DNA of 49,193 nt from Desulfobacterales bacterium (lineage in GTDB: Bacteria > Desulfobacterota > Desulfobacteria > Desulfobacterales > UBA2174_A): positions 1-49,193 of the forward strand of contig JALOPD010000008.1 in NCBI GenBank assembly GCA_025454075.1. Direction: 5' to 3'. A model generated the notes under the pieces. That model saw only the letters and a list, made by a program, of their open reading frames with translations, was not told the DNA's origin and did not search any database. The translations under genes were made by a program, and so were the position numbers. Positions 8,796 to 17,618 of the stretch are shown in pieces. Position 1 is the stretch's first letter. The number at the start of each line of letters is the position of its first letter.

Positions 8796-8863
8796 ACGGT
8801 TTTGAGGAAAAGCGTTTCACGACACCCTGCACCTTTCTTTCGAGAACAAGGAGACCACCGACG

Positions 8864-10141
8864 ATGAAACTTGAAAACGCCTTCACCATGGACACCTCCA
8901 GCATCAAATACGGGCCGGGCGTCACCCGCGAAATCGGCTACGACATGGAGGAGCAGGGCTGCCGCCGCGTGGTGGTCGTCACCGACCGGAACCTGGGACG
9001 GAGCGACCCGGTGGCCCTCACCCTGGAAGCCCTGAAAGGCAGGAGCATCGACGCCGTGCTGTTCGACCAGGCGAGCGTCGAGCCCACCGACGTGTCCTTC
9101 AAGGAAGCCATCGCCTTCGCCGTGAAAGGTAAATTCGACGGTTACGTCGCCGTCGGCGGCGGATCGAGCATGGACACCTGCAAGGCCGCCAACTTGTACG
9201 CGACCCACCCCGCGGATTTCATGACCTACGTCAATCCGCCCGTCGGCAAGGGCACGCCGGTTCCGGGGCCGCTCAAGCCCATGATGGCCATACCCACCAC
9301 CGCCGGCACCGGCAGCGAGACCACCGGCGTCACGATCTTCGACTATCTGGAAATGGGCGCCAAGACCGGCATCGCTCACCGGGCCCTGCGGCCCATCCGC
9401 GGCATCATCGACCCCGACAACACCCGCACCCTGCCGAAAATGGTGGCGGCCTGCACCGGCCTGGATCAGCTGACCCACGCGCTGGAAGCCCTGACGGCGC
9501 TGCCTTACCACCAGCGCCCGGCGCCGGACCGGCCGCAGCTGCGGCCGGCCTACCAGGGCGCCAACCCCATCAGCCACGTGTGGGCGTCGCAGGCCGTCGA
9601 GATGATTTCCAGGAGCCTTGTGCGGGTGGTGGAAAACCCCGCCGACGACAGGGCGCGCGGCGAGGTGCTGCTGGCCGCCACGTACGCGGGGATCGGGTTC
9701 GGCAACGGCGGGGTCCACTTGGCCCACGGCATGTCGTACCCGGTGTCCGGCATGGTTCGGGACTACGTACCCGCGGGCTATCCTCCAGGGCATCCGATTG
9801 TCCCCCACGGCATGGCGGTCTGCCTGAACGCGCCGGCGGTGTTTCGTTTCACGGCGCCGGCCAATCCGGCGATCCATCTCTATGCCGCGAAGCTCATGGG
9901 GTGCGATGTTTCCAAGGCGAAGCCGGAGGCGGCCGGCGAGATCCTGGCCGGCGCCATCGTCGACCTCATGCGCAAGGTCGGAATGCCCAACGGCTTGAAA
10001 GCCGTCGGCTTCGGGCCGCAGGACGTCGACAAACTGGTGGAAGGCACGCTGCCCCAGCACCGGGTGACCAAGCTCTCCCCGCGGCCGGCCGGGCCCGAGG
10101 AGCTGCGGCAGCTGTTCCTGGACTCGATGACGCTCTGGTAA
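8864..10141 (+). CDS. Hydroxyacid-oxoacid transhydrogenase (ADHFE1/HOT-like iron alcohol dehydrogenase)
   Basis: A 425-residue group III iron alcohol dehydrogenase of the HOT branch. Metal ligands are visible as the DQLTH pair near residues 203-207, the histidine in HLAHGMSYP and the histidine in VPHGMA. The nucleotide loop is GGGSSMDT. The block ALPYHQRPAP...RPAYQGANPISHVWA and the C-terminal GTLPQHRVTKLSPRP are characteristic of ADHFE1-type enzymes rather than FucO or butanol dehydrogenases. HOT oxidises 4-hydroxybutyrate (or L-3-hydroxybutyrate) and reduces 2-oxoglutarate to D-2-hydroxyglutarate with a tightly bound nucleotide. AAGGAG lies 10 nt upstream of the ATG. Next to a GlcD-type flavoprotein it could form a hydride shuttle. 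Assignment to the subfamily is firm; the substrate in this organism is inferred. Confidence 0.88.
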   Translation: MKLENAFTMDTSSIKYGPGVTREIGYDMEEQGCRRVVVVTDRNLGRSDPVALTLEALKGRSIDAVLFDQASVEPTDVSFKEAIAFAVKGKFDGYVAVGGGSSMDTCKAANLYATHPADFMTYVNPPVGKGTPVPGPLKPMMAIPTTAGTGSETTGVTIFDYLEMGAKTGIAHRALRPIRGIIDPDNTRTLPKMVAACTGLDQLTHALEALTALPYHQRPAPDRPQLRPAYQGANPISHVWASQAVEMISRSLVRVVENPADDRARGEVLLAATYAGIGFGNGGVHLAHGMSYPVSGMVRDYVPAGYPPGHPIVPHGMAVCLNAPAVFRFTAPANPAIHLYAAKLMGCDVSKAKPEAAGEILAGAIVDLMRKVGMPNGLKAVGFGPQDVDKLVEGTLPQHRVTKLSPRPAGPEELRQLFLDSMTLW

Positions 10142-10252
10142 AAAAAGCCGGAAGGGTCCAGAGGCCCAAGCGGTTGAGCGATCCCGACGGCCTTTCTCCC
10201 GCGTGCAACTTCGAACCACTGACCCTGTGGGCGTTTCTGCCCAGAGTTGGCT

Positions 10253-11662
<1,410 letters not shown>

Positions 11663-11792
11663 CCGAGCGGCAGCGGCCACGATTGAGGCCGGCAAGAAAA
11701 ACCCAAATGGGGTTGGCACGGCACGCAGCGGCCATCCTCCCGCAATGCGGTTTCACGAACAGGCCACCTCCCCAAGTCCCACCGCACCCGTC

Positions 11793-12716
11793 TCACGTCC
11801 GCAGAAAAATGGATGCCAATGTCTCCCATCCGAGCTGCGGCAGGTGGCCGAAAATGTCGTGGCCGAGATGGCCGCCGTCGGCCGCAAGCGGCCCCGCTTT
11901 CTCTTCGATGAGACGGTGGAGCCGATCCACCTCCGCTTCTATAAATTCCGACGCCTGATCGCCGATCATGAGCGCACTCAGATCCTGCCGCAGGTTCAAG
12001 GTGTGCGCCCGCAGCACCCAGCCGTCGGTGTAGGGGTCGACGCCGGCCCGGCATCCGCTTTCCCTGAGCCGCGGGTTTATTTCGGTCACGACGCCTTCGA
12101 CCGGCGACAGAAACCGGGCGCGGTGCGCACCGCGGCCGACGCCGATGGCCGCGGACTCCCGGCGGAGCGGCTTGCCCATCAGCGGCGCTTCGACCCGGTC
12201 GAAGGGCGCCAGCACCTTCAACGCAAAATCATCGAAGCCCACCCGGACCGTCGAGCCCTCCTCGACGTCCACCCAGCAGTGGCCGCGGTGCAGGTAAAAA
12301 CCCTGGGGCAGCCGGACGCCGCCGATGTGGAGGGCATCGACCGGGTGCACGGCGGCAAACACCGTGTACCGGTCGTTGAAATACTGGTCGAAATCGCAGC
12401 GGCCGCAGAGGTAGTCCTGGGTGCAGGCACGGAAGGCGATGCGGCCTTTCAGGTGGTGCAGGCAAGGCCGCTTCCAGAGCGGCAGGAGTTTGAGCCGCTC
12501 CTGCCAGGACACGATGGCGCCGCGGCGGCCGGGCGACGGCTCCCCCTGCAGCCGCCGGGTCCGGTTCTCGCCGGCGATCCGACGCAGGACGCGGTCGAAC
12601 CGGCATTCCGCACACTCGTAGGCGAGAGGACAGGTCTTGTGTTTCACGACCCCGGCCTGCATCCAAATGCACGGCGCTCGGCCGCGCTCGACGGTGGCTG
12701 GTGATTGAAGGTTCAT
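11793..12716 (-). CDS. GcvH-like protein with duplicated Cys module, lipoyl lysine absent (copy B)
   Basis: A 307-residue two-part protein. The N-terminal ~150 residues hold two copies of the same spacing, C-x12-C-x5-C-x2-C, beginning at CIWMQAG and at CLHHLKG. Each module ends in CxxC followed by x-F-D. The C-terminal half has the glycine-cleavage H-protein fold signature (HCWVDVEEGSTVRVGFDDFALKVL region, SPVEGVVTEINP, DPYTDGWVL). The residue aligned with the lipoylated lysine is alanine, in a stretch GRGAHRARFL. It therefore should not carry lipoate. The start at 12716 has AAGGGAG 8-12 nt upstream; an alternative ATG at 12734 overlaps the previous stop. It is translationally close to its paralogue and probably acts with it. 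The function is unknown; metal or Fe-S binding by the Cys modules is likely. Confidence 0.8.
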   Translation of the reverse strand: MNLQSPATVERGRAPCIWMQAGVVKHKTCPLAYECAECRFDRVLRRIAGENRTRRLQGEPSPGRRGAIVSWQERLKLLPLWKRPCLHHLKGRIAFRACTQDYLCGRCDFDQYFNDRYTVFAAVHPVDALHIGGVRLPQGFYLHRGHCWVDVEEGSTVRVGFDDFALKVLAPFDRVEAPLMGKPLRRESAAIGVGRGAHRARFLSPVEGVVTEINPRLRESGCRAGVDPYTDGWVLRAHTLNLRQDLSALMIGDQASEFIEAEVDRLHRLIEEKAGPLAADGGHLGHDIFGHLPQLGWETLASIFLRT

Positions 12717-12730
12717 GGCACTCACTCCCT

Positions 12731-13726
12731 TCATGTCCGCAGGAACGTCTTCGTCAGCCGTTCCCAGCCCAGGCCGGGCAGATGGCCGTAAATGTCTTCG
12801 GCAAACGTCCCGCCGTCGGCGGCCAGCGGGCCGGCCACCGCTTCGATCATGTGCTCGAGCTGATCCACCTCGGTCTTCATCCACTCCATGGTCTGCCGGT
12901 CGGTCATCAGGGGCTTCACGGCGTCCTTGACATCCGGCGTGCGGACCAGGAAGAGCCAGCCTGCGCCGTAGGGTTCGCGGTTCGCCGCGGCCGGGGCCTC
13001 GCGCACCTTCGGGTTGACTTCCACGATCACGCCCCCCAGCGGCGCGAGCACATCCGCCGTTTGTCCGCGCCGCCGGAGGCCCCAGGACGGCTTCCCGGGG
13101 TTGAGCTCCTTGCCCATCAGCGGCAGTTCATAGCCGTCCGCGATGCCGAGGAGCTTCAGGGCGAAATCGTCCATCCCCACCCGGATCGCGCCGCCGCTTT
13201 CCACCCGCGCCCAGGTGTGGCCGCCGTGGAAATAGTGGTCCATCGCGACATCGAAGCCGCGGATGCGCTGCACGTCGGCCGGCGCGCCGGCGGTTTTCGC
13301 AGCCCAGACATCCTCGAAAAATTGATCGAAATCGCAGCCGGCGCACTCATAGTTGTAGGCGCAGGCCCGTTTTGCAATGCGCCCGGTCAGCGAGTGCCGG
13401 CACTGCCGGTCCATTTCCGATCGCAGGCGCATCAGAGACTGCCAGCCGGCCTGCTTTCCGGTCTTCACCTTTTCAGCCATGGCATGATCGTAGGTGCAGG
13501 TGGCGCAGTCGAAAAAGTGGGTGCAGTTCTTGAATTTCGTTGCGCCGGCCTGCATCCACACGCAGGGTCGAGCCGGCTTGGCTTTCTGGTCGGGTTTCAC
13601 CAGCCAGGCTTGGCCGCCCAGGACGGTTCTGATGGCGCCGCGTACCGGCTCATCGCCCGACCCCCGCTGGTAGGTGGAGCCATAGCCGATGCGGTCTCTC
13701 CGATGGTCCTTGTCTTTGGTTGCCAT
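12731..13726 (-). CDS. GcvH-like protein with duplicated Cys module, lipoyl lysine absent (copy A)
   Basis: A 331-residue paralogue of the next gene, with the same architecture. Its duplicated C-x12-C-x5-C-x2-C modules start at CVWMQAG and at CRHSLTG. The H-protein-like region follows (HTWARVES, GMDDFALKLLG, APLGGVIVEVNP, EPYGAGWL). The stretch where H protein carries ESVKA reads LRRRGQTADVL, with no lysine. The ATG at 13726 has an AAAGGAG ribosome site; the frame extends further upstream but without support. The N-terminal 60 residues are basic and probably disordered. The pair form a minus-strand operon with no gcvT or gcvP nearby, which argues against a role in glycine cleavage. Confidence 0.8.
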   Translation of the reverse strand: MATKDKDHRRDRIGYGSTYQRGSGDEPVRGAIRTVLGGQAWLVKPDQKAKPARPCVWMQAGATKFKNCTHFFDCATCTYDHAMAEKVKTGKQAGWQSLMRLRSEMDRQCRHSLTGRIAKRACAYNYECAGCDFDQFFEDVWAAKTAGAPADVQRIRGFDVAMDHYFHGGHTWARVESGGAIRVGMDDFALKLLGIADGYELPLMGKELNPGKPSWGLRRRGQTADVLAPLGGVIVEVNPKVREAPAAANREPYGAGWLFLVRTPDVKDAVKPLMTDRQTMEWMKTEVDQLEHMIEAVAGPLAADGGTFAEDIYGHLPGLGWERLTKTFLRT

Positions 13727-14253
13727 GGCGTTTCTCCTTTGTGGGTGGTTGAAAGTGCCTGCTCCGTTTTTACCGGATAGGTGGAGCAAGCACCGTACCA
13801 TGGGCGGGAATTCGTGGCACTACCGCACAACCTGTTGATATAAAATATGATTGCGCCGAAAGCCGTGCGGGAAAGCGCGGGCGTGCCGGTATTTCGTGTC
13901 GTGCTTTTCAACATCTGATCGATCTGATCAACCCGAAACCTGCGACTGGGTATACAAGTTCCGAGTAATTTCATGGCGTTTAGCACTATGTCGATTTTTA
14001 CGGCATCGGTATCGCGATTCTCTTCACAGTCACGGCCACCGCCTCCACATCTCCGCGCCGGGAATAGTATCTCATAGCTAAAGCCGACGCAGTCGGCTTT
14101 AGAGAAAGATTGATCTTGTGAATGATTCCTGGTATGGCTTGCCTTGACCAAACCTCCGACCTACGGCCGGAATCCCGATGAGAACAATCGTCGGGACTCC
14201 CAACGCCGCATCATCCAACCATGAGGGGTCCGCTTAGGGAAAGGAGCCGCCGT
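13727..14253. other. 527 bp divergent intergenic region
   Basis: No gene is seen between the GcvH-like operon (-) and the ferritin-like gene (+). It is AT-richer around 13835-13855 and 13920-14040 than its surroundings and should carry the promoters of both flanking genes. It holds an 11-bp perfect hairpin at 14079-14103. A weak plus-strand promoter candidate is TTGATC (14111-14116) with TATGGC (14134-14139) at 17 bp. Confidence 0.6.
14079..14103. repeat. 11-bp perfect hairpin
   Basis: The arms CTAAAGCCGAC (14079-14089) and GTCGGCTTTAG (14093-14103) surround a 3-nt GCA loop. With no gene ending on either side it is not an obvious terminator. It could be an operator, the 3' end of a small RNA, or a dispersed palindrome. 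Confidence 0.7.
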
Positions 14254-14721
14254 ATGAAATTCGACAGCCTGGAAGCGATTGTGGATTTTGCGATAGAAAA
14301 GGAAAAGGAGGCCGTGGCATTTTACTCCGGCCTGGCCAAAGAGGAAGCCTTTTCAGGCACCAAGGAGATGTTCACGGACTTCGCCAGGGAGGAGGCCAAG
14401 CACGAAAAGCTGCTGCTGGAATTCAAATCCAAAGGGTTCACGCAAGCCATGAAAAACTACAAGCTGAAATGGATCAAGGACATCAAGCGCAGCGACTACG
14501 TGGTGGAGTTGGAGTACCGCAAAGGCATGGCCTACAACGAGATCCTCATGCTGGCCATGAAGCGCGAGGAAAAAGCCCTCAAGCTCTACAACGACTTCCT
14601 GAAGCAGACGGACACCCCCGAAAGCCAGAAGGTGTTCAAGATGCTCTGCCAGGAGGAGGCCAAGCACAAGCTGGCCCTTGAAACCATGTACGACGACTAC
14701 ATGGCGAAGATGGGCGATTGA
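14254..14721 (+). CDS. Ferritin-like (rubrerythrin-type) diiron protein
   Basis: A 155-residue four-helix protein. Two EEAKH motifs (near residues 48 and 138) and the glutamates in helices 1 and 3 (EKEKEAVAFY, MKREEKALKLY) supply the expected diiron ligands. There is no C-terminal rubredoxin domain, so it is a rubrerythrin-domain-only protein, a common anaerobe family in peroxide reduction or iron handling. The ATG at 14254 has GAAAGGAG 8 nt upstream. The last 33 bp, including the stop, are tandemly duplicated downstream. It appears monocistronic, facing a convergent tag gene. Confidence 0.9.
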   Translation: MKFDSLEAIVDFAIEKEKEAVAFYSGLAKEEAFSGTKEMFTDFAREEAKHEKLLLEFKSKGFTQAMKNYKLKWIKDIKRSDYVVELEYRKGMAYNEILMLAMKREEKALKLYNDFLKQTDTPESQKVFKMLCQEEAKHKLALETMYDDYMAKMGD

Positions 14722-14755
14722 AACGACGACTACATGGCGAAGATGGGCGATTGAA
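14690..14755 (+). repeat. Exact 33-bp tandem duplication across the ferritin-like stop codon
   Basis: Copy A (14690-14722) encodes the last residues DDYMAKMGD and the TGA. Copy B (14723-14755) repeats it without a mismatch. Because copy A already contains the stop, copy B is untranslated. Perfect identity suggests a recent slippage event. Confidence 0.95.
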
Positions 14756-14814
14756 AGCCTCTTGCCACCTCATTGCCGACAGGGCGGCCCAGCGCACCGC
14801 AACTTGCTTTCATC

Positions 14815-14852
14815 GAAATCCCCCTTTGCCTCCTTCGTCAAAGGGGGATTTC
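14815..14852. terminator. Bidirectional hairpin between convergent ferritin-like and tag genes
   Basis: The arms GAAATCCCCCTTT (14815-14827) and AAAGGGGGATTTC (14840-14852) are a perfect 13-bp inverted repeat around a 12-nt loop. Either strand ends in a short T-rich arm. The sequence matches the dispersed palindrome whose translation looks like NPPLPP-x-KGG in many bacterial genomes (recalled, not searched). Confidence 0.7.
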
Positions 14853-14934
14853 GTTTGGCCTAAAACAGCGCAAAACACCTCGAACGGGCTTTGGCACGCT
14901 CCACAAGTCGGATCCCCGGCTTCCCGATAGCCCC

Positions 14935-15513
14935 TCACCCACCCATCCGCGCTATTTCTTTGTATCGGAAGCAACTCACCAGGTGATCGTTCACCATGCC
15001 CACGGCCTGCATGAACGCGTAGCAGATGGTGGGGCCGACGAAAGAGCACCCGCGGCGGGTCAGGTCTTTGCTCAGGGCGCGCGATGCGCCGGTCTCGGCG
15101 GGAATCTCCGCAAGCGCCCTCCAGCGGTTCTGCTTCGGCCGGCCGTCGACAAAGCGCCAGAGATAGGCGTCGAAGCTGCCGAACTCTCTTTGGATCCCCA
15201 GAAAAGCGCGGGCGTTGCGGGCGGCGGCTGAAATTTTGAGGCGGTTGCGGACGATGCCGGCGTCGGCCAGCAGCGCGGCGATCCTGCGTTCGCCGAAAGC
15301 GGCCACTTTGCTGGGGTCGAACCCATCGAAGGCCCTCCGGTAATTGTTGCGCTTTTTCAGTATGGTGATCCAGCTCAGGCCTGCCTGCGCGCCCTCGAGC
15401 ACCAGGAACTCGAACAGGCGGCGGTCGTCGTGCAGCGGCACCCCCCATTCGCGGTCGTGATAGCGGACATACAGCGGGTCGTCTCCGGCCCAGGCGCAGC
15501 GGGTTCGGGTCAT
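14935..15513 (-). CDS. tag: DNA-3-methyladenine glycosylase I
   Basis: A 192-residue protein matching Tag over its full length. It removes 3-methyladenine from alkylated DNA in the cytoplasm. The zinc site residues are visible: Cys in RCAWAG near the N-terminus, His in YHDREWG, and the C-terminal His and Cys in NDHLVSCFR. Other family signatures include EGAQAGLSWITILKKR and LTRRGCSFVGPTICYAFMQ. The ATG at 15513 has AAGGAGGG 6-8 nt upstream. It lies 26 bp after the PilZ gene on the same strand, so the two are probably one operon. Confidence 0.95.
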   Translation of the reverse strand: MTRTRCAWAGDDPLYVRYHDREWGVPLHDDRRLFEFLVLEGAQAGLSWITILKKRNNYRRAFDGFDPSKVAAFGERRIAALLADAGIVRNRLKISAAARNARAFLGIQREFGSFDAYLWRFVDGRPKQNRWRALAEIPAETGASRALSKDLTRRGCSFVGPTICYAFMQAVGMVNDHLVSCFRYKEIARMGG

Positions 15514-15539
15514 TCAGCCCTCCTTGCAGGGAACGGCCC

Positions 15540-16016
15540 TCAGGACCGCAGATAAAACCCGAGGGCCTTGTCGATGGTTTCGGTGGGGGCGAATTCGGTG
15601 CCGACATGGGGGGGGCTGACGTTGCGGACAACGACCTTCTTCTGCACCGGGCTGCGCTGGGCGTCGTCGAGGTTGAACGACACCTTCAGCATGTCGCCGG
15701 GCGCGAAGGCCTCGCTGGCGGCAATCAGGAGCTTCATGCCGCTGGTGGACAGATCCTTCACCCTCAAAGACCCTTTGCCCTTGGGCTGGCCGTGGACGTA
15801 GTGCACGTAGGAGCCGGGCAAATCGGTCTCCTTTCGGTAGCGGCGCCGCTTCTCGATGGTGGAGACGGTGACGTGGCCGCACGGGCACTTCAATTTGAAA
15901 CGCAGCGGCTGGCTGCGCTCCTCGAAGGCGGACACATCCATGGTTTTGGTGCGCTGGCAGTTCGGGCAGCGGAAAACCGCGGTGTTGCTGCTGGTGATGT
16001 AAACGGTCTCGGTCAT
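15540..16016 (-). CDS. Zinc-ribbon and PilZ domain protein
   Basis: A 158-residue cytoplasmic protein. Residues about 18-52 form a four-cysteine ribbon (CPNCQ and CPCGH). The PilZ domain follows, with the c-di-GMP motif RRRYR (RxxxR) and DLSTSG (D/NxSxxG). It is therefore expected to bind c-di-GMP and may relay it to a protein or nucleic acid partner through the ribbon. The start MTETVYIT at 16016 was chosen over upstream in-frame codons, which translate as low-complexity sequence. An HD-GYP phosphodiesterase is encoded elsewhere in the window. Target and phenotype are unknown. Confidence 0.85.
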   Translation of the reverse strand: MTETVYITSSNTAVFRCPNCQRTKTMDVSAFEERSQPLRFKLKCPCGHVTVSTIEKRRRYRKETDLPGSYVHYVHGQPKGKGSLRVKDLSTSGMKLLIAASEAFAPGDMLKVSFNLDDAQRSPVQKKVVVRNVSPPHVGTEFAPTETIDKALGFYLRS

Positions 16017-16071
16017 GGCAGTCTCTCGATCGGCGTCCGGTATCCAGGGCGCGTTCGCCGCGGTTTTTTTC

Positions 16072-16100
16072 ATTTTATCATGAAGTTCGAAGAGTTGAAA
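16072..16100 (-). promoter_or_regulatory. Possible promoter for PilZ-tag
   Basis: Read on the minus strand, TTTCAA (16100-16095) is followed at 17 bp by TAAAAT (16077-16072). The -10 is good and the -35 weak. It lies 56-84 bp upstream of the PilZ start. Confidence 0.45.
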
Positions 16101-16103
16101 GCG

Positions 16104-16143
16104 AATAAACCCACGCCGCCGCCTGCGGAGGCGTGGGTTTATT
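16104..16143. repeat. Strong 14-bp hairpin in a divergent promoter region
   Basis: The arms AATAAACCCACGCC (16104-16117) and GGCGTGGGTTTATT (16130-16143) are a perfect inverted repeat with a 12-nt loop. Both ends are A/T-rich, so it resembles a bidirectional terminator, yet no gene ends here. Confidence 0.75.
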
Positions 16144-16230
16144 GATCGGTTTGATAAACGCGGGGGTGCGCGCCCTCCGATCGGCAGGGCCGGCCGTACT
16201 CTGCACGCCATCCCGAAAGGCCTTTACGCG

Positions 16231-16258
16231 TTGACTTCGCGAATGAGGCGCTTACTAT
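16231..16258 (+). promoter_or_regulatory. Probable clpS promoter
   Basis: TTGACT (16231-16236) and TACTAT (16253-16258) are separated by 16 bp. This gives an untranslated leader of about 80 nt before the clpS ATG. Confidence 0.5.
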
Positions 16259-16346
16259 TAACCCATCCGCGCGGTTCCGGCAGGAATACCCCTCCGCCCA
16301 TATCAAGACCCCCGAGATAAACTCAGCTGCCGGCCGGAGACAGCCT

Positions 16347-16661
16347 ATGAGCGACATGAAACCCGACATCAGAGAAGGCGACCTTGCGGAGACCCGCGAC
16401 GAGGTCACCGAACCCCCTCTCTACCGGGTGCTGATTCACAATGACGACTTCACCACCAAGGACTTCGTGGTGAGCCTGCTGGTGGTGGTCTTCAACAAGT
16501 CCGTGGAGGATGCCACCCGGATCATGTGGCAGGCCCATCGCAATGGGACCGGGCTTTGCGGGGTTTACCCGCTCGAAGTCGCCGAAACCAAGGTGAAGGT
16601 CGTTACGGAGGCCGCGCGTGAAAACGGCTTCCCGCTGAAATTGACGATTGAACCGGAGTGA
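16347..16661 (+). CDS. clpS: ATP-dependent Clp protease adaptor ClpS
   Basis: A 104-residue adaptor that delivers N-degron substrates to ClpA/ClpP. The core motif YRVLIHNDDFTTKDFVV (residues about 26-42) includes the N-degron pocket residues. The C-terminal part keeps the conserved histidine region QAHRNGTGLCGVYPLEVAE. An acidic, flexible N-terminus of about 24 residues is normal. No clpA lies next to it; a 95-residue gene of unknown function starts 22 bp downstream and is likely co-transcribed. Confidence 0.95.
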   Translation: MSDMKPDIREGDLAETRDEVTEPPLYRVLIHNDDFTTKDFVVSLLVVVFNKSVEDATRIMWQAHRNGTGLCGVYPLEVAETKVKVVTEAARENGFPLKLTIEPE

Positions 16662-16683
16662 CCCGACGAAAGGCAGCCGCCCG

Positions 16684-16971
16684 ATGCCCCATTTGAATCC
16701 CAACGACATCCTGACCCGCATCACCCGCTACAACCTGATCCGCGACCGGCGTCTGGTCTACATCGATGTGCACGAGGCCCTGCAGGGGAAACTCGCCGCC
16801 CGGTTCGTGGCCGTGCCGAACCTCATCAACATCATCGCCAAACCGGAATATCAGGGCGTCGGCGAATCCGAGGCCGAGGCGCTGGAAACCTGTCTCGCCA
16901 AAATCCAGGATGTGCGGATCGAAGACCTTTTCCCGCGCAAGACCGGTGAAGAGGTGCCGGCGGATCCGTGA
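16684..16971 (+). CDS. Conserved-looking small protein of unknown function
   Basis: A 95-residue soluble protein that I do not recognise. Codon use matches its neighbours and the frame is clean. The ATG at 16684 was preferred to an upstream TTG because it begins the structured part. It has an N-terminal mixed region (DILTRITRYNLIRDRRLVY) and an acidic C-terminus (ESEAEALETCLAKIQDVRI). There is no signal peptide or membrane segment and one cysteine. Its 22-bp spacing from clpS suggests a shared transcript and perhaps a link to proteolysis, but this is only context. Confidence 0.7.
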   Translation: MPHLNPNDILTRITRYNLIRDRRLVYIDVHEALQGKLAARFVAVPNLINIIAKPEYQGVGESEAEALETCLAKIQDVRIEDLFPRKTGEEVPADP

Positions 16972-17000
16972 GGGGTTGAACACAAACCGGGAAGGGGCCG

Positions 17001-17441
17001 TCATTCCACCCGGCCCGTCACTCGGCTGATGCGCGGTCGATACTCGGCCTTTGCCGCCAGGCGCCGGGCGATGATCCGCATGAGGAGCAGGCCAGCCGCC
17101 AGCGCGCCGAAACCGAGCAGCGCCGAGGGCAGAGGGGAGCCGACCCCGGCGGAACGCGAGATCCACTCTCCGGCCGCAGCGCCGATGAGGAGCAGCAGAA
17201 CGGGGAACATGTAGACAAGAAAGGTGGCTTTCAAAAAAGGGGAGGTCCCCAGGGTGATGACCACGCGATCGCCGACACGGGCCCCGATGGGGTTGAGGAC
17301 GGCGACTTCCATCTCCTTGCCGCCGCCCATGGTGTGGCATGCGCCTTTGGAGGAGCAGCTTTCGCAGGCTTCGCTGCGGACGGTCTTGACCCACGCGCCG
17401 GCAGCGTCGATGCGAACCACCACTCCCTGCTCCGTCGCCAC
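17001..17441 (-). CDS. rseC: RseC/SoxR-reducing-system family membrane protein
   Basis: A 146-residue protein of the RseC/MucC family. The cytoplasmic N-terminal domain carries the cysteine cluster CESCSSKGACH near residues 26-36. Two membrane helices follow (about 69-90 and 101-121). The GTG at 17441 was chosen: AAAGGGG lies 8 nt upstream and family proteins start close to this point; the frame extends upstream without support. In other bacteria RseC is linked to sigma-E control and to Rnf-type SoxR reduction. Here it follows the NuoF-like gene at 177 bp, so a link to electron transfer is plausible but not shown. Confidence 0.85.
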   Translation of the reverse strand: MATEQGVVVRIDAAGAWVKTVRSEACESCSSKGACHTMGGGKEMEVAVLNPIGARVGDRVVITLGTSPFLKATFLVYMFPVLLLLIGAAAGEWISRSAGVGSPLPSALLGFGALAAGLLLMRIIARRLAAKAEYRPRISRVTGRVE

Positions 17442-17618
17442 GTTTAAACCCCTTTGCCGCGGTAATCGGCTGAAACCGCTGCGCACCGGCCCGTGGACGA
17501 ACTCATCGGCAGCGCGGGGGATGGCGCGCGGCGCCTTCCGGTGCGGGACGAAATTCCCTTTTCACCCCGCCGGCAAGGGGCGGGCAAGCGCAACGCCGGG
17601 TCCGGCCGCCGCCGCTCG

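Larger units (their letters stand above)
16017..16346. other. 330 bp divergent intergenic region between PilZ and clpS
   Basis: No gene is seen. It contains a minus promoter candidate (16072-16100), a strong 14-bp hairpin (16104-16143) and a plus promoter candidate for clpS (16231-16258). Confidence 0.6.

Noticed and set aside
3246..10252. Sigma-54 (-24/-12) promoters for the catabolic genes
   Set aside because: Spaces upstream of dctP, the GlcD-like gene and the dehydrogenases were scanned for GG-N10-GC in a suitable context. Only a poor match (near 3254) was seen, so none is claimed.
11793..13726. Annotation as glycine cleavage system H protein
   Set aside because: The lipoylated lysine is absent in both proteins and no other glycine cleavage genes are near.
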